Assembly: GCF_001293685.1 (NCBI RefSeq)
Contig: NZ_BCAG01000003.1
Location: 620,001 to 684,000, forward strand
Length of the DNA stretch: 64,000 nucleotides
Direction of reading: 5' to 3'
DNA from: Desulfatitalea tepidiphila
Lineage (GTDB): Bacteria > Desulfobacterota > Desulfobacteria > Desulfobacterales > Desulfosarcinaceae
Part shown: piece after piece, positions 34,362-43,435 of the stretch
Position numbering within the stretch: the stretch's first letter is position 1
How the letters are laid out: each line of letters opens with the position of its first letter
The notes under the pieces: model-generated
Database searches by the model: none
Told to the model about the DNA's origin: nothing
The model's input: only the letters and a program-made list of their open reading frames with translations
Made by a program: the position numbers and the translations under genes

Positions 34362-35153
34362 TCATGCCGGGCAAGCCATCGCCTTATAGTATCGAGACTC
34401 GATCCCTCGGTGAGATACCGGGCGCCTTACGACCTGAGCATACCGTTCGGCAATCCTCATGAATGCCTGCCGATGGGATAGACCCTGATCGACGTAGTTC
34501 TCGACCATTTTCACGACCTGCCCACGGGTCAGCTTGCCATCAATAGGTGGATCATCGATAGGGGTTTCTTCCTGGAGTTCCTGGCCATCGAATAGCGCCG
34601 CGTAGGTGTCTGCCATCCGCTTGACCTTTTTGTTCACTACGTCTCGGTCCCGGTTGAACATTTTTGCCACCTCGATCTGAGTGAAACCGAACACATTGCA
34701 CAGCAGGAAAAACTTTTGATCGTCGTTGAACTTGTCGGGCTTTGCGGCCTTTATGCCCTCGCGCCTGGCGTCCAGGGCCTCGATGATGCGCTCCACATGC
34801 TCCAGGGCTTGCTTGTACATGGAGACGATGCTGTTTTCCTCGACGCCATACTTTTCGGCCAGCAGGGAAACCGGCATCCGATTGAAAAAACGATCCACGA
34901 ACACGGCCGTCTTTCTCAGGCGTAGGTCCTCGGAGCTGAATTGAATCATATCATCGGCGCTAAAATCTTCGACCTGGTTGTCCCTCAGCTCGCTGAAATG
35001 AACTTCACGGCCCATTGGATAACAGACGATCATGTCGTCGAAATGGCGCTCCATGACTCGGTTCCCGGCCCGTAGGATGCGCTCGACTTCCTTGCATGGT
35101 CGCCGGCATCGGTCCCGTTTCTTACAATCCGCGCAAAGTGCATGATGTTCCAT
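34362..35153 (-). CDS. HTH protein of the satellite (possible small terminase or regulator)
   Basis: 263 residues. N-terminal Cys cluster CADCKKRDRCRRPC, then two helix-turn-helix-like regions: RMPVSLLAEKYGVEENSIVSMYKQALEHVERI and FGFTQIEVAKMFNRDRDVVNKKVKRM. Good ribosome site AAGGAG. Last gene of the leftward morphogenesis operon, after the portal gene. No other gene in the element looks like a small terminase, and DNA-binding HTH domains are usual in those proteins, so this is a candidate for the packaging recognition subunit; a sigma-like regulator is equally possible. Confidence 0.6.
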   Translation of the reverse strand: MEHHALCADCKKRDRCRRPCKEVERILRAGNRVMERHFDDMIVCYPMGREVHFSELRDNQVEDFSADDMIQFSSEDLRLRKTAVFVDRFFNRMPVSLLAEKYGVEENSIVSMYKQALEHVERIIEALDARREGIKAAKPDKFNDDQKFFLLCNVFGFTQIEVAKMFNRDRDVVNKKVKRMADTYAALFDGQELQEETPIDDPPIDGKLTRGQVVKMVENYVDQGLSHRQAFMRIAERYAQVVRRPVSHRGIESRYYKAMACPA

Positions 35154-35230
35154 GGGGTTGCTCCTTTGGTCGGCTGGAAAGTTTTGAAGGGGGGTGCCGG
35201 CCGCTCGCTCCTGCGGCCGGCGGGGGCGGC

Positions 35231-36373
35231 CTACTCGGTGGCGAGAGTGTTGCCGCCATCCATGGCGTTCATATTCTCGGCCCGCCGGACTTCATTTTTG
35301 GTCATGAAACCGGCATCCAGGGCGATCTTGTATGCCTCAAAGCGGGTCTTGGTATCGCCGCGCAGTAGATCATGGGTCAGGTATTCAGCGAAGTAGCGTT
35401 TCTTTTCGGATTCGGTCAGCAGGGACTTAAAGACGGCCTGCTCGATGCGGGTCAACCATGGCCTTAAGGTATGGGTCAAAAAAGAGCGGTTCTGTTCGGT
35501 GACGTTCGAATATGTGGATCGCTCGTAATCCATGACCAGGTTCAGCGGCACTCTGAATATGCGCGCAATCTCTACGACGCTAAACTTCATGCTATCGATC
35601 ATTTGGCTATCTTCCGGGGAAACACCCACGGCCTGCCATTTCAGGTCGCCGGCCAGCACGGCCACCTTGTGGCTTTTCTTCGATCCTGCAAATCCCTCGT
35701 TCCAGTATTCCCGGATCGCTTTGGCCTGATCGACGTTGATGCTATGCGGTGAGGTCAGGATGCCACCCGGTGAGGCATCGTTTTTGAAGTATTTGGCGCT
35801 GTATTCCCTGATCGCAATGGCGCTGCCAAAGGTGTTCCTGCACATGGCCAGAGGCGAATAGCCGATGATCCCATCAGAGGACAGGCCACGGATATGCAGG
35901 ATGTCTGAGGACCGATATTTGCGTTCCTGGCCATCGTTCTGATGGGTATAGATCAACTCCCGATCCTTCAGTTCGATGGACATCCGGCCCGGATGCAATG
36001 GCCACAGGGCCACGACCTCGCCGGCCTCGCGCTCGATGTAGGCAAAGGCATTGCCCCTGAGGGCCAGGTGCCCGGCCATCATCTCCCACAACTCAGAGGC
36101 GGTCATCAACGGATTGGGGATGTCATGCAGGATGCGGTATAAAGAGAAGTTTCTCGCCCGGTGCCGGTCGCCGTTCTCCTGGCGCTCGTACACGATCAAC
36201 GGCAAGGATGCGATGGACTCGGCCAGGACCCTGGTACATGCGAACACGGCCGGAATCCCCATCACGGTATCGTCGGTCACCCTGGCGCCGGAAGTCGTTT
36301 CCTCGCCGCCATGATACTGATCGTAGCGTGCCCAGGATGCCGAACGGCGCTTCAGGAAGTCAAATAGACCCAT
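35231..36373 (-). CDS. Phage portal protein (HK97 type)
   Basis: 380 residues, usual portal length. Signature segments: IPAVFACTRVLAESIASLPLIVYE, LWEMMAGHLALRGNAFAYIER, HIRGLSSDGIIGYSPL, and ARIFRVPLNLVMDYERSTYSNVTEQNRSF. Portals form the ring at the capsid vertex through which DNA is packaged. It lies downstream of the capsid gene here, whereas in most HK97-like clusters the portal precedes protease and capsid. Ribosome site GAGGT. Confidence 0.94.
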   Translation of the reverse strand: MGLFDFLKRRSASWARYDQYHGGEETTSGARVTDDTVMGIPAVFACTRVLAESIASLPLIVYERQENGDRHRARNFSLYRILHDIPNPLMTASELWEMMAGHLALRGNAFAYIEREAGEVVALWPLHPGRMSIELKDRELIYTHQNDGQERKYRSSDILHIRGLSSDGIIGYSPLAMCRNTFGSAIAIREYSAKYFKNDASPGGILTSPHSINVDQAKAIREYWNEGFAGSKKSHKVAVLAGDLKWQAVGVSPEDSQMIDSMKFSVVEIARIFRVPLNLVMDYERSTYSNVTEQNRSFLTHTLRPWLTRIEQAVFKSLLTESEKKRYFAEYLTHDLLRGDTKTRFEAYKIALDAGFMTKNEVRRAENMNAMDGGNTLATE

Positions 36374-36417
36374 ATCATTACCTCAGAAGAAAAGGGGCGG
36401 TCACCCGCCCCATTGGG

Positions 36418-38157
36418 TTATCCTTCAGCACGTTCGGCCAGGGTCACACACCAGGACAGGGAATCGCCGTTGCGGGGGCTGATGTAGGTGTTCCAGGTGC
36501 CCATGCCGTCAACACGAACGATCACGCGATAGGACATCAAATCGTTGGTCCAGCCGGGGATGTTGGATTTCTCCAGGCGCAAGTCTTTGCGGAGGCCGAT
36601 GGCGTATTGAGAGAGGTCAACAAACACCAGATCGCCGGCATCACCCAGGACGGGCAAGTTCGGGGTAAAAATCAGAGGTCGGCCCAAAAGGGTGAATTGC
36701 CCGTTGGATTCTTTGAACACTTCGACACGGCTGCCGCCGGTGCCGATGGCAATGCTCATGGTGAGAAGTTGCGGAATCGTCGTTTCGTTGGCCAGCCAGA
36801 CAGCCTTGGAGCGGCCGGCGGGGTACATTCTGGCGAACATGTTGACCGCGTTTTCAAAAATGACGGTATCGGCCGATTGACCGGACTCTTTCGCCACTTC
36901 GATCTTGGCAGGGTTCTGCAAAATGCCTTGAGGCATACCGGCCCCGGTGCCGTTAATGAAGTGGTAATCCAGGCCCAGGCTGATGGACTTCTTCATGGCC
37001 ATTTCGAGTTGAGACTCGAAACCCTGGCCGTCTTCGCGCAATTCGTTGCTGATGTTGCAAAAGATGGCGCCTTTGTGGGCTTTAAAGGTAATGGATCGCA
37101 GCTTGCCGTCTTGAGCGGTGCCCTCGGCATTTTCCGCCAAAAACTCCATGGCGAAACCGCCATACAGCAGGCCGCCGGACTGATCCTTGCCATCCCATCC
37201 GGGCACGGTGCGGGTCGAACTGGTCATCGGCCATACGGTTGCCCTCGGTCTGATGATCTCGTTCTGGAGAGACTCGTCCAGCCATTGCGCTGCCAGGGGA
37301 TCGGGCACGGAAAAACCGCCGGCCGATCCGGTGCCCTCGATCATGACGCGCTTGAACTTCTCCATCTCGGCATCGTCGGCATCGCGCACTTCACCGAACA
37401 TGCCCTTGTAGGAGCGGTCCGCCGCCGGTCCGCCCTCGAACCGGATGGTCCGGTCCTGCTTTTTCTCCAGTTCGGGCTTGAATGTGCCCGAGCGTTTGGC
37501 GAGGTCTTCCTTGCCGGCCTTGGCCAGTTCGATGGCCTCGATGCGGCCGTCAAGGGTGCGGATTTCGCCCTTCAGCTCATCGAAACGAGCGGTCGCGGCA
37601 TCGTCCAGGTTCTCGGTCATGGCCAGCTCGGTGAGTTCATCGACGGCCCTTTTCTTCGCCTTCAAAATGTCGTTGTAATCCATGGTAGTCTTTTCCTTTT
37701 TGATGATAGTAGTAATTGAACGGCCAATACCGGCCGCCGGATCGGCGCCGGCCGCCACCAGGCTGCACTCATAGGGCTGCCACTTGGTCACCAGGTAACC
37801 TTTGGCGGTCCTTTTCTTCTCTTTGATGAAATATCCGATGGACAGGTTCCGAAGTATTCCGTCCTGGATGTCTCCCCATATGCGGTCTTGTGATTTGCTG
37901 ATGCGAAGCAGACCGCGCAGCTTGCCGCCTATGACCTGGAGACTTTCGACAATGCCCACGGGCAAGGATCGCTCATTGTGAGCGGATATGAGCGGCAGGG
38001 GGGCACGGGTCAGGTCGATGGCATCAGGATCATGGGAGAGGACTTCTTCGCCGTCATAGCGTCTTACGGGGTAGGTGGTGGATAGTGTGGCTTCTACGGT
38101 TCTTTGATCGGCATCACGAATCGATCCGACCTCGATTTGAAACGTACGTTTCTCCAT
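36418..38157 (-). CDS. Fused prohead protease and major capsid protein (HK97 type)
   Basis: 579 residues from the ATG at 38157, preceded by GAAAGGA. Residues 1-155 are an HK97-type prohead protease: LPLISAHNERSLPVGIVES holds the catalytic His, and GILRNLSIGYFI the Ser region. From about residue 165 (MDYNDILKAKK) starts a scaffold-like coiled coil (delta domain), then the capsid core (GGFSVPDPLAAQWLDESLQNE, RATVWPMTSSTRTVPGWDG, FKAHKGAIFCNISNELREDG, and WLANETTIPQLLTM). The fusion makes one gene supply protease, scaffold and shell; self-cleavage would free the capsid domain. A long plus-strand frame opposite (36208-37719) is a shadow. Confidence 0.93.
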   Translation of the reverse strand: MEKRTFQIEVGSIRDADQRTVEATLSTTYPVRRYDGEEVLSHDPDAIDLTRAPLPLISAHNERSLPVGIVESLQVIGGKLRGLLRISKSQDRIWGDIQDGILRNLSIGYFIKEKKRTAKGYLVTKWQPYECSLVAAGADPAAGIGRSITTIIKKEKTTMDYNDILKAKKRAVDELTELAMTENLDDAATARFDELKGEIRTLDGRIEAIELAKAGKEDLAKRSGTFKPELEKKQDRTIRFEGGPAADRSYKGMFGEVRDADDAEMEKFKRVMIEGTGSAGGFSVPDPLAAQWLDESLQNEIIRPRATVWPMTSSTRTVPGWDGKDQSGGLLYGGFAMEFLAENAEGTAQDGKLRSITFKAHKGAIFCNISNELREDGQGFESQLEMAMKKSISLGLDYHFINGTGAGMPQGILQNPAKIEVAKESGQSADTVIFENAVNMFARMYPAGRSKAVWLANETTIPQLLTMSIAIGTGGSRVEVFKESNGQFTLLGRPLIFTPNLPVLGDAGDLVFVDLSQYAIGLRKDLRLEKSNIPGWTNDLMSYRVIVRVDGMGTWNTYISPRNGDSLSWCVTLAERAEG

Positions 38158-38316
38158 GTGGCATCCTTTCAAAAAAAAGAGGGACAGGTAACGATGGTGC
38201 GGCATCGCTCCCTGCCCCCCTCTCCGCTTCGCAAACCGGCCAGCCATCCGGTCAACGAAAAATTACATTTATGTCATTCCATAAAATAAATATTACATAT
38301 TTGTCAAGTGAATTAT

Positions 38317-39936
38317 TCACATCCACATAATTGTCGGTTCTACCTTTTTGACCTGGTTGCGGATGGCGCCGTCCAAGGCCATGGCCAGGGCCACGGACAG
38401 ATCGATCTTTTCCCTGCTTTTGGACTTGGAAAATTTCACGTTCCCGGCCGGGTCCACCTCGGCAATCACATTACCCAGGCACCATTTGAGGACCGGATGA
38501 TCCGGATAGGCGATCTTGCGTTCCAGGATCAACTTTTCCAGTTCCTTGCAGGGTGGGCTCATGCTGGCAAAACCCTGCCCGAACTCGAGCACGGTCATGC
38601 CGGCCTCGGTCAGATCGTTCACAACTCGGGATGCTCCCCATCGGTCAAAGGCGATGGCCCTCAGGTCATATTTTTTGGCAAGTTCATCGATCCGGGCAAG
38701 GATCGGTCCGTAGTCGATCACCGATCCCGCCACGGCCTCGATATGGCCTTGCCGCTGCCATACGTCATAGGGCACCCGATCCGCCCGAGAGCGTTCTCTG
38801 ATGGCCTCAGACGGCACCCAGGCGAACGGCAGGACGTAAAACGGTTCATCCTCGACCTGAGGCGGAAAGCATAAGACAAAGGCGGTGAGGTCCTGCGTAG
38901 ATGATAGATCGAGTCCGCCGTAACATGGACGGCCGGAGAGGTCCGGGAAGTCCACAAGGGCACAGGCATCGATGTCGCCGGTTGACATCCATCGCGCCTC
39001 GGCATCGACGCGCTGATTCAGGTACAGGTTGCGAAATGTCGCTTCCTTGGTCGGAATCCGTTTGGCCTGCTCGGCAAATTGCTTCATTTCCTCCAGGGAC
39101 CGAAAATCACCCAGGGCAGGGTTGCAGGACTTCCAGACGACCAGGTCCCAGGGGTCCGCGTCATCCGGTGCCGCATAGACGCACCCGAAAAATGAAGGGT
39201 CTGGGGGCAGGCTGCCGTCATCCAGACCGATGGCATAGTCCACAAGTTCGGACATGACATGATGCGGATCCGGGCTTTGGGTTGATATGACGATCATCAA
39301 GGGTTCGGCACGGGCGCCGGTGCCGGTGACCAGGTTGTCGTACAGTTCACGGGTCCGAGACTGAGCGAGTTCATCGTAGATCATGAAGGACGGTGACAGA
39401 CCATGGGCTTTGCGGCCATCGGCCGTCAATGCCTTGTAGACGGTGCCGGTCACCATGTCGGTGATCGTCTTGTGGAAACTCTGGATATGGCATCGGGCTT
39501 CAAATTCGGGGATGGCCAGGATCATGGCTTCCATTTCTCGGAAGGTGATCGCCGCCTGTTCCCGGTCGGATGCCGCGGAATAGGCTTGACCGCGGGCCTC
39601 GGCCTCGGGTCCCAAAAGGTGACATAGGGCGAGGGCGGCAGCCAGGGCGGTCTTGCCATTTTTTCTCGGGAAACTTAGAAGGGCGGTCCTCACAATGCGC
39701 TTCCCGCGCCGGGTCCGATAGAGGGCCCGGACGATCTTACGTTGCCATGGACGGAGTTTGAACTTCCGGCCGGCATGGATGCCTGAGGTGATCGGCAGGG
39801 ACTCGATAAAGGCGATCACCCGAGCGGATCGGGTCTGACCTGGCTTGTCCCAGGGGTAACCGTCCGGGTAATATGGTTCCCGGCCGGCCTGCTCGGCATA
39901 TCGTTTAGCTGCACTTTTTGGTCCTCGTTTGCCCAT
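38317..39936 (-). CDS. Terminase large subunit
   Basis: 539 residues. ATPase: Walker A-like FPRKNGKT (Arg91-Thr96) and Walker B FMIYDELAQ, followed by the coupling segment VISTQSPD. Nuclease domain: GLDLSSTQDLTAFVL with a catalytic Asp, AFDRWGASRV, and a terminal acidic SLAMALDGAIRN region. It cuts and pumps DNA into the prohead. HNH and portal/capsid genes flank it on the same strand, making a complete head-packaging core. 159 bp separate it from the protease-capsid gene. Confidence 0.95.
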   Translation of the reverse strand: MGKRGPKSAAKRYAEQAGREPYYPDGYPWDKPGQTRSARVIAFIESLPITSGIHAGRKFKLRPWQRKIVRALYRTRRGKRIVRTALLSFPRKNGKTALAAALALCHLLGPEAEARGQAYSAASDREQAAITFREMEAMILAIPEFEARCHIQSFHKTITDMVTGTVYKALTADGRKAHGLSPSFMIYDELAQSRTRELYDNLVTGTGARAEPLMIVISTQSPDPHHVMSELVDYAIGLDDGSLPPDPSFFGCVYAAPDDADPWDLVVWKSCNPALGDFRSLEEMKQFAEQAKRIPTKEATFRNLYLNQRVDAEARWMSTGDIDACALVDFPDLSGRPCYGGLDLSSTQDLTAFVLCFPPQVEDEPFYVLPFAWVPSEAIRERSRADRVPYDVWQRQGHIEAVAGSVIDYGPILARIDELAKKYDLRAIAFDRWGASRVVNDLTEAGMTVLEFGQGFASMSPPCKELEKLILERKIAYPDHPVLKWCLGNVIAEVDPAGNVKFSKSKSREKIDLSVALAMALDGAIRNQVKKVEPTIMWM

Positions 39937-39955
39937 TACGAACTTTCTCTCAAAA

Positions 39956-40351
39956 TTAACTCCGCGCCGTGTTGCCAGCCCGGTCGATGGCGTTGCCTAC
40001 GCGATGATTTTCCCGCCGGAGAGCGGCCTCACGCGCTGTTTTCCGCTGATGGCACCGTCTGCATAGGCTTTGAGCGTTATCTTCACTCAGAGGCGCTCCA
40101 CCGTCCTTCAGTTCAACAATGTGATCGACAATAACAGCAGGCTCGATGCGTCCTTCAGCGAGGCATTGCTCACAAAGCGGTTGCTTCCGAATGTACCAAT
40201 CTCGGAAACGGCGCCATGCACCCGTACCATAGAACTGGTCCCGGACCTTGACCGCCTTAATGGGCTGATGCTCGGCACAGTAGTTCGAGTTGGGTTCGGC
40301 CAGGTTGTTGCATGGGAAACAGGCGCAGTATCTACGGGGTTTCATCGCCAT
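39956..40351 (-). CDS. HNH endonuclease of the packaging module
   Basis: 131 residues. HNH motif: VDHIVELKDGG, then NAQSLCRRCHQRKT, with paired cysteines CEQCLAEG and CRRCH binding zinc; extra CxxC-type cysteines at the N-terminus (CACFPCNN...YCAEHQ). HNH proteins beside TerL are required for DNA cleavage in several HK97-like phages and are a hallmark of cos-type satellites. Overlaps the preceding small gene by 20 bp. Confidence 0.93.
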   Translation of the reverse strand: MAMKPRRYCACFPCNNLAEPNSNYCAEHQPIKAVKVRDQFYGTGAWRRFRDWYIRKQPLCEQCLAEGRIEPAVIVDHIVELKDGGAPLSEDNAQSLCRRCHQRKTAREAALRRENHRVGNAIDRAGNTARS

Positions 40352-40541
40352 CGATTTCCCCCATCGTCATGCGTTCCTTGATCTGTTCCTTTGTTAAATC
40401 ATCATAAGCAGACGTCTTCTTTTTCGGTTGATGTTCCTCACAGAACTTCGATCCGGGTATGGATGGATTTTGACAGCGTAAATGTTCACAAAGAGGTCTG
40501 ACTCTCGGCTCGATCATGTTAAATTTTGGTTTTGTGGTCAT
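40332..40541 (-). CDS. Small Cys/His-rich satellite protein (69 aa)
   Basis: Contains CEHLRCQNPSIPGSKFCEEHQPKKK, which closely resembles the N-terminal zinc module of the HNH protein that follows (CACFPCNN...YCAEHQPIK), suggesting duplication of that module. Good ribosome site GAAAGGA. Role unknown; possibly a DNA- or terminase-binding accessory. Confidence 0.6.
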   Translation of the reverse strand: MTTKPKFNMIEPRVRPLCEHLRCQNPSIPGSKFCEEHQPKKKTSAYDDLTKEQIKERMTMGEIDGDETP

Positions 40542-40557
40542 TTCATTTTCCTTTCGT

Positions 40558-42243
40558 TTAGTTTTTTGCTGGTTGATACCATCCTTTTTGTTTCACGAAT
40601 CGGCAGCCGTCAACCAGTTTATACTCATACTTCATGCCTCTGGGGTTGCTCCCCTTGAATTGCCCTTTGAATTTGGAAATGGTGCAAACACCGTAATCCA
40701 GCAGCAGGGAGAGGATCGGCTTCTCGTTGCCGAACGATCCACCACGGCCATATTGGGCGTTTGGGTCCTTCTGGAGAGCAACAACAGCGATCCCTTGACC
40801 GATCTTATGATGCAGGGCTGCCAAGTACTCGGCCACCCGATAGAATTCATTGTGGACTTCCAGGTAATCGATAAGGTTCAGGTCATCGCGGCCGGTTCGG
40901 ATCACATCTTGAAAGCCATCCGAACGGGAGTAAAACTTGATCGGCCACATATCGGGGGTCATGCCTGGAAATTTGGAGACGCGCATTTTGAAGGCGCTGG
41001 CATTCAGTTCTGAGCTGAAATAGTGGACGTTCCACTTCCGCATGTTCTCCTTTGCGATGTTCATCAGGAATGCGGATTTCCCGGCATCTTGGCTGCCGGC
41101 CACCAGGACGATTGATCCGGGGGGAATTTCGATCATGGTGTCGAGTTCAAACGGCAGCCATATTTGGACCTTCTCTACGGGAGCGTTCTGCCAATCCTCG
41201 GCCGCGCAGTCGGACTCAACACGGCGATATGTACCGACTTTTCCCTTGACCTTCTCGATCAATCCTTCCTTTTCCAGTCGGCCCAGGACGACATGCCCCT
41301 TCTTTTTTTCCTCGCGTGTTGTCAAATGTTGGCATTGGAAGACAAATGTTGTCGTTATGTTGTCAGATGTTGTCAAAATGAAGTCCCGAATCTCTTGCGT
41401 AAGGTTCCGATCACGGGAATCTGAGCGTTTCAGGGCTGACTGAATTTTGGTCTGAATCTCTTTTTCCGGGAAAGGCGGGTTGCAATTTCTACCGAAAAAA
41501 TACATGTATTTTTCGATATTTGCGTTATCCATGCCACCCTTGACCAGACAGTTGGCGAGGTGAAAAAGGGTCTGGTCGCGGCCACCTTCATCAAAGGAAA
41601 TGTTGTCAAATGTTGTCGGATGTTGGCAAATGTTGGCACTCTCGGGGGGGTGCCCACATACATCCCCAAAAGGAATTCTATCATTATATGGCGCGCTCGA
41701 GGGCGCGCTAGCAACGGCGAGGGTGTCAAAGAGCATTGATGGCATTTCGGCCATCGCCACCTCATGGATGCCGAAGTTTTCCATCCATGCGTAAGGCTTG
41801 CCGTTGGCGCCAATACTCGCAGGGGCAACAACGTATCCGCCATCGGTCCGAACGTCACAATCGGTAATCACCCTGGCACGATTAACCAGGCCAGACCGAT
41901 ACCTGAACCAATAATGCCACCCGCCTGATGGGGTCCGACATATCGGGGTCAGGATGTTCTCGGGCAGGAATTCGTTAAGGGCGTCATGGCCGGCCTGAGA
42001 ATCAACGTCAACGACCATCAGGTTCGATATGGCGCCGGTAACGATCCCGATGTTGGCCTCAGGCCATTGCTGCCACCAGGCACGGATTTGCTGCTCAGAG
42101 GCGGCTTGACGCTGGCATTGCTGCCACTTGATGAGGGGCTTTTTGTCGCGGCCCACGGGGATGATGGAATAACCTTTCGATTGATACCATAGAGCCTGAT
42201 CTAAAATTGATTTCACGGCCGCACCCGATCCCTTCAATAGCAT
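40558..42243 (-). CDS. Primase-polymerase / RecA-like helicase replication protein
   Basis: 561 residues. The N-terminal Prim-Pol domain shows GYSIIPVGRDKKPLIKWQ, NIGIVTGAISNLMVVDVDS (catalytic D-x-D) and TPSGGWHYWFR. A central helical linker precedes a RecA-like C-terminal ATPase with Walker A GSQDAGKS (Lys389). Such fusions start and unwind DNA at satellite or plasmid origins. The start codon overlaps the upstream small gene. A GGCGCGCT repeat pair occurs around 41690-41710 inside the gene. The DNA origin itself was not located. Confidence 0.88.
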   Translation of the reverse strand: MLLKGSGAAVKSILDQALWYQSKGYSIIPVGRDKKPLIKWQQCQRQAASEQQIRAWWQQWPEANIGIVTGAISNLMVVDVDSQAGHDALNEFLPENILTPICRTPSGGWHYWFRYRSGLVNRARVITDCDVRTDGGYVVAPASIGANGKPYAWMENFGIHEVAMAEMPSMLFDTLAVASAPSSAPYNDRIPFGDVCGHPPESANICQHPTTFDNISFDEGGRDQTLFHLANCLVKGGMDNANIEKYMYFFGRNCNPPFPEKEIQTKIQSALKRSDSRDRNLTQEIRDFILTTSDNITTTFVFQCQHLTTREEKKKGHVVLGRLEKEGLIEKVKGKVGTYRRVESDCAAEDWQNAPVEKVQIWLPFELDTMIEIPPGSIVLVAGSQDAGKSAFLMNIAKENMRKWNVHYFSSELNASAFKMRVSKFPGMTPDMWPIKFYSRSDGFQDVIRTGRDDLNLIDYLEVHNEFYRVAEYLAALHHKIGQGIAVVALQKDPNAQYGRGGSFGNEKPILSLLLDYGVCTISKFKGQFKGSNPRGMKYEYKLVDGCRFVKQKGWYQPAKN

Positions 42244-42452
42244 TCAAGAAAAGCGTTGATGGCGTCGATTTGTTGGCTTCTCTGGGGGTCGAACGGCTGA
42301 CTTTCGAGTTCGGCCAGCAGGACCAGCATATCCAGGCGCAGTTGGCGCCGGCGGATGATGGTTTGGATTTCTCCCCGTTCCCACGGCTGCGCCACGGGCA
42401 GGACCTTGACCAGTTCGCGGATGATGTTTTGATGCTGCTCGATGGGGGTCAT
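42234..42452 (-). CDS. Small hypothetical satellite protein (72 aa)
   Basis: Short helical, charged protein (EQHQNIIRELVKVL; IIRRRQLRLDMLVLLAELESQP), probably a coiled coil. It overlaps both neighbours by a few bases (AlpA stop upstream, primase start downstream), so it belongs to the same operon. No family recognised. Confidence 0.6.
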   Translation of the reverse strand: MTPIEQHQNIIRELVKVLPVAQPWERGEIQTIIRRRQLRLDMLVLLAELESQPFDPQRSQQIDAINAFLECY

Positions 42453-42658
42453 TGTCCACCCCCTTCCGGATACACGGTCGCCCGCTGAAGAATTTCATGG
42501 ACGGTCGGCCAGAAGTAGCGAACGGATTTACCGTCCTTGGAGTACGGGAATCCCTTGCCCATATGGCGCTCATTGGCGAGGGTCTGAACGGACTTGCCGG
42601 TTCGGCGGGCCACTTCGGCGGGCGTTAGCCAGATTGGTTCTGCTTCGAATTGCTTCAT
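42449..42658 (-). CDS. AlpA-like excisionase/regulator
   Basis: 69 residues from the ATG at 42658, chosen for its AGAAGGAG site. It has the winged-helix pattern of AlpA/MerR-like phage regulators: IWLTPAEVARRTGKSVQTLANERHMGKGFPYSKDGKSVRYFW. AlpA proteins switch on excision and the operon of Gram-negative satellites. A strong terminator ends only about 16 bases before this start codon, leaving no room for a private promoter. Confidence 0.85.
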   Translation of the reverse strand: MKQFEAEPIWLTPAEVARRTGKSVQTLANERHMGKGFPYSKDGKSVRYFWPTVHEILQRATVYPEGGGQ

Positions 42659-42674
42659 GATTTTTGCTCCTTCT

Positions 42675-42715
42675 AAAAAAAAATACCTGCGAATCAAACT
42701 TGATGCACAGGTATT
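42675..42715 (-). terminator. Strong intrinsic terminator directly before alpA
   Basis: On the minus strand AATACCTG pairs with CAGGTATT (42682-42715 overall), with further pairing inside, followed by a run of nine T. It should stop transcripts coming from the integrase side, so alpA and all packaging genes would depend on read-through or antitermination. Confidence 0.8.
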
Positions 42716-42763
42716 ACATGAAGCAAAAATCTAATCAGGAGACGCAATAAAAAAGTTTTGGGG

Positions 42764-43432
42764 TTACATCCCCCTGATCGCCTCTCGGGCAAGTTTTTTG
42801 GGGTCGGAAAGATTTATGCCAATAGCCTCGAAAATAATAATCAGCAAATTGCAAAACGGACCTGGATCGGTACTTGTTGGCTTTACACCAAGGTTTTCAT
42901 AGAAACATTTTGCAATGCGGGTGGCGAGTTCCTTGCGATTGGTTCTCGATTTTGTGTTCTCTGGAATCGATTCCGCTCCCCGCTTAAATGCGTCAAGAAT
43001 TTTTTGGATATGTGGTATTGCGCGACCAGCATTGAATTGAGCGACATGATTAAAGGATCCAGCATTTTTTTCCATGGCCATATATAGTTCATCAATGCTA
43101 TCTGGAGTAAAAGGAGCTATGTCGCATTTCTCGACCTTACGGAGTAATCTCAATGTGTCCTGTAATAACTTTACTGCATCATTTACCCCTGGTCGGATTT
43201 CCGCTATTTTCCTTCTATCGTACTGCTCTCCGAGTTTGCCTCCCAAGTTTTGGCTTATAGCTATCGGGGCTGAGCATAGTGATTCAAGGAAGAAAATAAA
43301 AGTCCTCACCCGGCCATCGTCAAAGGCTTTCAGTTCTTCCTCAATACTTGCCTTTTCCTCAGGCGTAAACCGCAATTCGGTATCGGTTTTCTCAACCCCG
43401 TTGCTCAAATAGACAATTTGTTTGATTTCCAT
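42764..43432 (-). CDS. Hypothetical protein next to the integrase (222 aa)
   Basis: Charged, mostly helical protein with no recognised motif; few cysteines and no signal peptide. Starts 4 bp after the integrase stop, so co-transcribed with it and ahead of the terminator. In phage satellites this position often holds a repressor, immunity or cargo gene, but nothing here decides between these. Confidence 0.65.
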   Translation of the reverse strand: MEIKQIVYLSNGVEKTDTELRFTPEEKASIEEELKAFDDGRVRTFIFFLESLCSAPIAISQNLGGKLGEQYDRRKIAEIRPGVNDAVKLLQDTLRLLRKVEKCDIAPFTPDSIDELYMAMEKNAGSFNHVAQFNAGRAIPHIQKILDAFKRGAESIPENTKSRTNRKELATRIAKCFYENLGVKPTSTDPGPFCNLLIIIFEAIGINLSDPKKLAREAIRGM

Positions 43433-43435
43433 ATA

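Noticed and set aside
36208-37719. Long open frame of 503 codons on the plus strand
   Set aside because: It lies opposite the clearly recognisable portal and protease-capsid genes and has low-complexity Gly/Ala/His-rich content typical of antisense shadows.
41690-41712. GGCGCGCT palindromic pair as a replication origin
   Set aside because: It lies inside the primase gene with no iterons or AT-rich flank, so evidence is too thin.
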